Below, piece by piece: positions 4,454 through 5,479 of a stretch of DNA of 5,479 bases. Source of the DNA: Halothece sp. MAG (GTDB lineage: Bacteria; Cyanobacteriota; Cyanobacteriia; Cyanobacteriales; Rubidibacteraceae). The notes beneath the pieces are model-generated. The model saw only the letters and a list, made by a program, of their open reading frames with translations, ran no database searches and had not been told where the DNA came from. The stretch covers positions 1 to 5,479 of the forward strand of contig JAHEOB010000320.1 in the NCBI GenBank assembly GCA_018610095.1, written 5' to 3'. Each line of letters begins with the position of its first letter. Within the stretch, counting starts at the first letter, position 1. A program made the position numbers and the translations under genes.

Positions 4454-5479
4454 TTAAATATCTAATTCGGTAATGTTGAGTTGGGGACCATAGGCTTCGA
4501 TAAATTCGCGACGAGGGGCAACGCGATCTCCCATTAAGACAGTAAAGATGCGATCTGCTTCCGCTGCATCTTCTATTTCTACTTTTTTCAGGGTTCGTGT
4601 TTCAGGATTCATGGTGGTTTCCCAAAGTTGTAAGGGCATCATTTCCCCTAACCCCTTAAAGCGTTGCAGGCTATAGTTAGCATTTTCAGGGAACTCTTTG
4701 ATCAGATTCTGCATTTCGCGATCGCTGTAGCAGTAATAATGTTTTTTCCCTCGTTCCACTTTATATAAGGGAGGGCAAGCAATATAAACATACCCTTGTT
4801 CAATCAGGGCTTTTTGATAGCGATAGAAAAAGGTTAACAGTAAAGTTCGGATGTGAGCGCCATCAACATCGGCGTCCGTATTGTGGGCACAAAGGCCACC
4901 AACGCCACAGATAAAGTTTTCATCGCCTTCGACTGAGAAATCATACACATAATCTCCCGTCAGTTCCACTTGTTGATTATCAATCACTTGTAACGCCATC
5001 AAATCATCACTAATGGCAAAATAATCTGGCTTGTGTTGTCTCGGTTTGGCAATATAATCGACTAATTGGTTTGCCTTGTGATGACGTTGCCAAATTTGCT
5101 GACAATTAGCTAGCTGCTCTTTTTGGCAGATGCTAATCGTGTAATAAGGATGACGTGTTTGAATGCTTGCGTTTGCAGTGGGCGGATGTTCGGTCGTGGT
5201 TGCAATTAAGCCTAATTGACCAAACAGATACAGTAAACCATCTTTGAGATGTTTCCCATTTGTCGTAAATGAGATATGAGAATCGCCAATTGTACCATCA
5301 CCAAGAAAATATCCTTCTAGAAAAGCAAATTGGAACCGTTCACTGACGCTAAAGACAACGTTGGGAAGTTGTTGATCATGGGCAAGATTGCCTAAATTCC
5401 AAGCGCGAATTAAGCCAGCAGCCATCACGCTATGGAAGTAAAGTTTAATCCCTTTGCTATCAGGATCGTGGTAGCAACG
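4454..5479 (-). CDS. gyrB: DNA gyrase subunit B, 3' part, interrupted by an in-frame intein (5' end outside window)
   Basis: GyrB is the ATPase/TOPRIM subunit of DNA gyrase, which introduces negative supercoils together with GyrA. The frame is open from the window edge to the TAA at 4454-4456, so the gene starts upstream. The GTG at 5428 is only an internal valine codon, preceded by 17 more in-frame sense codons. The last 141 codons (4457-4879) are classic GyrB: TDADVDGAHIRTLLLTFF with the DxDxD metal ligands of TOPRIM, then QRFKGLGEMMP, the QLWETTMNPETRTL stretch, and the conserved tail EDAAEADRIF with DRVAPRREFIE. Everything upstream of 4879 is intein (separate entry). The N-terminal GHKL ATPase, the transducer and the first TOPRIM glutamate must lie beyond the window. 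gyrB rather than parE is favoured by the cyanobacterial-style ending LNITELDI, which is from family memory and not a search. Confidence 0.95.
   Translation of the reverse strand, partial: RCYHDPDSKGIKLYFHSVMAAGLIRAWNLGNLAHDQQLPNVVFSVSERFQFAFLEGYFLGDGTIGDSHISFTTNGKHLKDGLLYLFGQLGLIATTTEHPPTANASIQTRHPYYTISICQKEQLANCQQIWQRHHKANQLVDYIAKPRQHKPDYFAISDDLMALQVIDNQQVELTGDYVYDFSVEGDENFICGVGGLCAHNTDADVDGAHIRTLLLTFFYRYQKALIEQGYVYIACPPLYKVERGKKHYYCYSDREMQNLIKEFPENANYSLQRFKGLGEMMPLQLWETTMNPETRTLKKVEIEDAAEADRIFTVLMGDRVAPRREFIEAYGPQLNITELDI
4880..5479 (-). mobile_element. GyrB intein with LAGLIDADG homing endonuclease, C-terminal part (N-terminal part outside window)
   Basis: This is the last 200 residues of a protein-splicing element inserted in gyrB. 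In transcription order: a block-D-like LPNVVFSV; block E FLEGYFLGDG (5294-5323), the second LAGLIDADG motif with its acidic residue kept; block H, LLYLFGQLGLIATT, within 5195-5239; block F, YVYDFSVEGDENFI (4910-4951); and block G, GGLCAHN (4880-4900). The terminal Asn, the penultimate His and a +1 Thr in the host protein are the residues needed for standard splicing, so it looks competent at this end. Splicing block A, block B and the first LAGLIDADG motif should lie upstream of the window and cannot be checked. The reading frame is intact throughout. The alternative of a degenerate insertion is unlikely, because the gyrB frame continues cleanly after the junction. Confidence 0.92.

Noticed and set aside
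491..4725. The GCGATCGC copies as a CRISPR array or mobile repeat
   Set aside because: They are 8-bp palindromes at irregular spacing, mostly within genes, which is normal HIP1 behaviour.
5426..5428. GTG as the start of a 324-residue protein
   Set aside because: The frame is open for 17 more codons to the window edge and the residues are intein. The codon is an internal valine.
4880..5479. Split gene or pseudogene of gyrB
   Set aside because: Continuous frame, intact splicing residues His-Asn and +1 Thr, and an ordinary GyrB end point to an intein rather than decay.

Overview
The window is cyanobacterial chromosome. It carries a PipX gene (a protein known only from cyanobacteria), a cyanobacterial-type SepF (Cdv2/YlmF), and seven copies of the cyanobacterial octamer GCGATCGC (HIP1), where about 0.1 copy would be expected by chance in 5.5 kb. 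Species cannot be fixed from the sequence alone. Every supported gene lies on the minus strand, so the biological order runs from high to low coordinates. No gap without a gene exceeds about 210 bp.

Right end (4454-5479): the 3' part of gyrB, interrupted by an intein that runs off the window edge. The last 200 residues of the intein are visible: a LAGLIDADG endonuclease motif, then the C-terminal splicing blocks ending in His-Asn. They join in frame to the final 141 residues of GyrB, beginning TDADVDG. The intein therefore sits immediately before the metal-binding DxD motif of the gyrase TOPRIM domain, and no active gyrase can form without splicing.

Middle (2502-4378): a fumarylacetoacetate-hydrolase-family enzyme follows gyrB after 74 bp and is probably closed by a weak terminator. 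Next come pipX and pipY, which overlap by 4 nt (ATGA). PipX is the small partner of PII and of the nitrogen regulator NtcA. PipY is the PLP-binding YggS/PROSC-family protein of vitamin B6 and amino-acid homeostasis.

Left (74-2295): sepF (Z-ring anchor), a good intrinsic terminator, proC (last step of proline synthesis), and a typical 2-Cys peroxiredoxin followed by a GC-rich hairpin. The order pipX-pipY-sepF-proC combines the yggS-sepF and yggS-proC neighbourhoods known from other bacteria. The terminators and the gaps of 93-206 bp suggest several transcription units rather than one operon; only pipX-pipY shows tight coupling.

The most notable element is the GyrB intein at the TOPRIM active site. 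I saw no CRISPR array, RNA gene, insertion sequence or unknown defence system.
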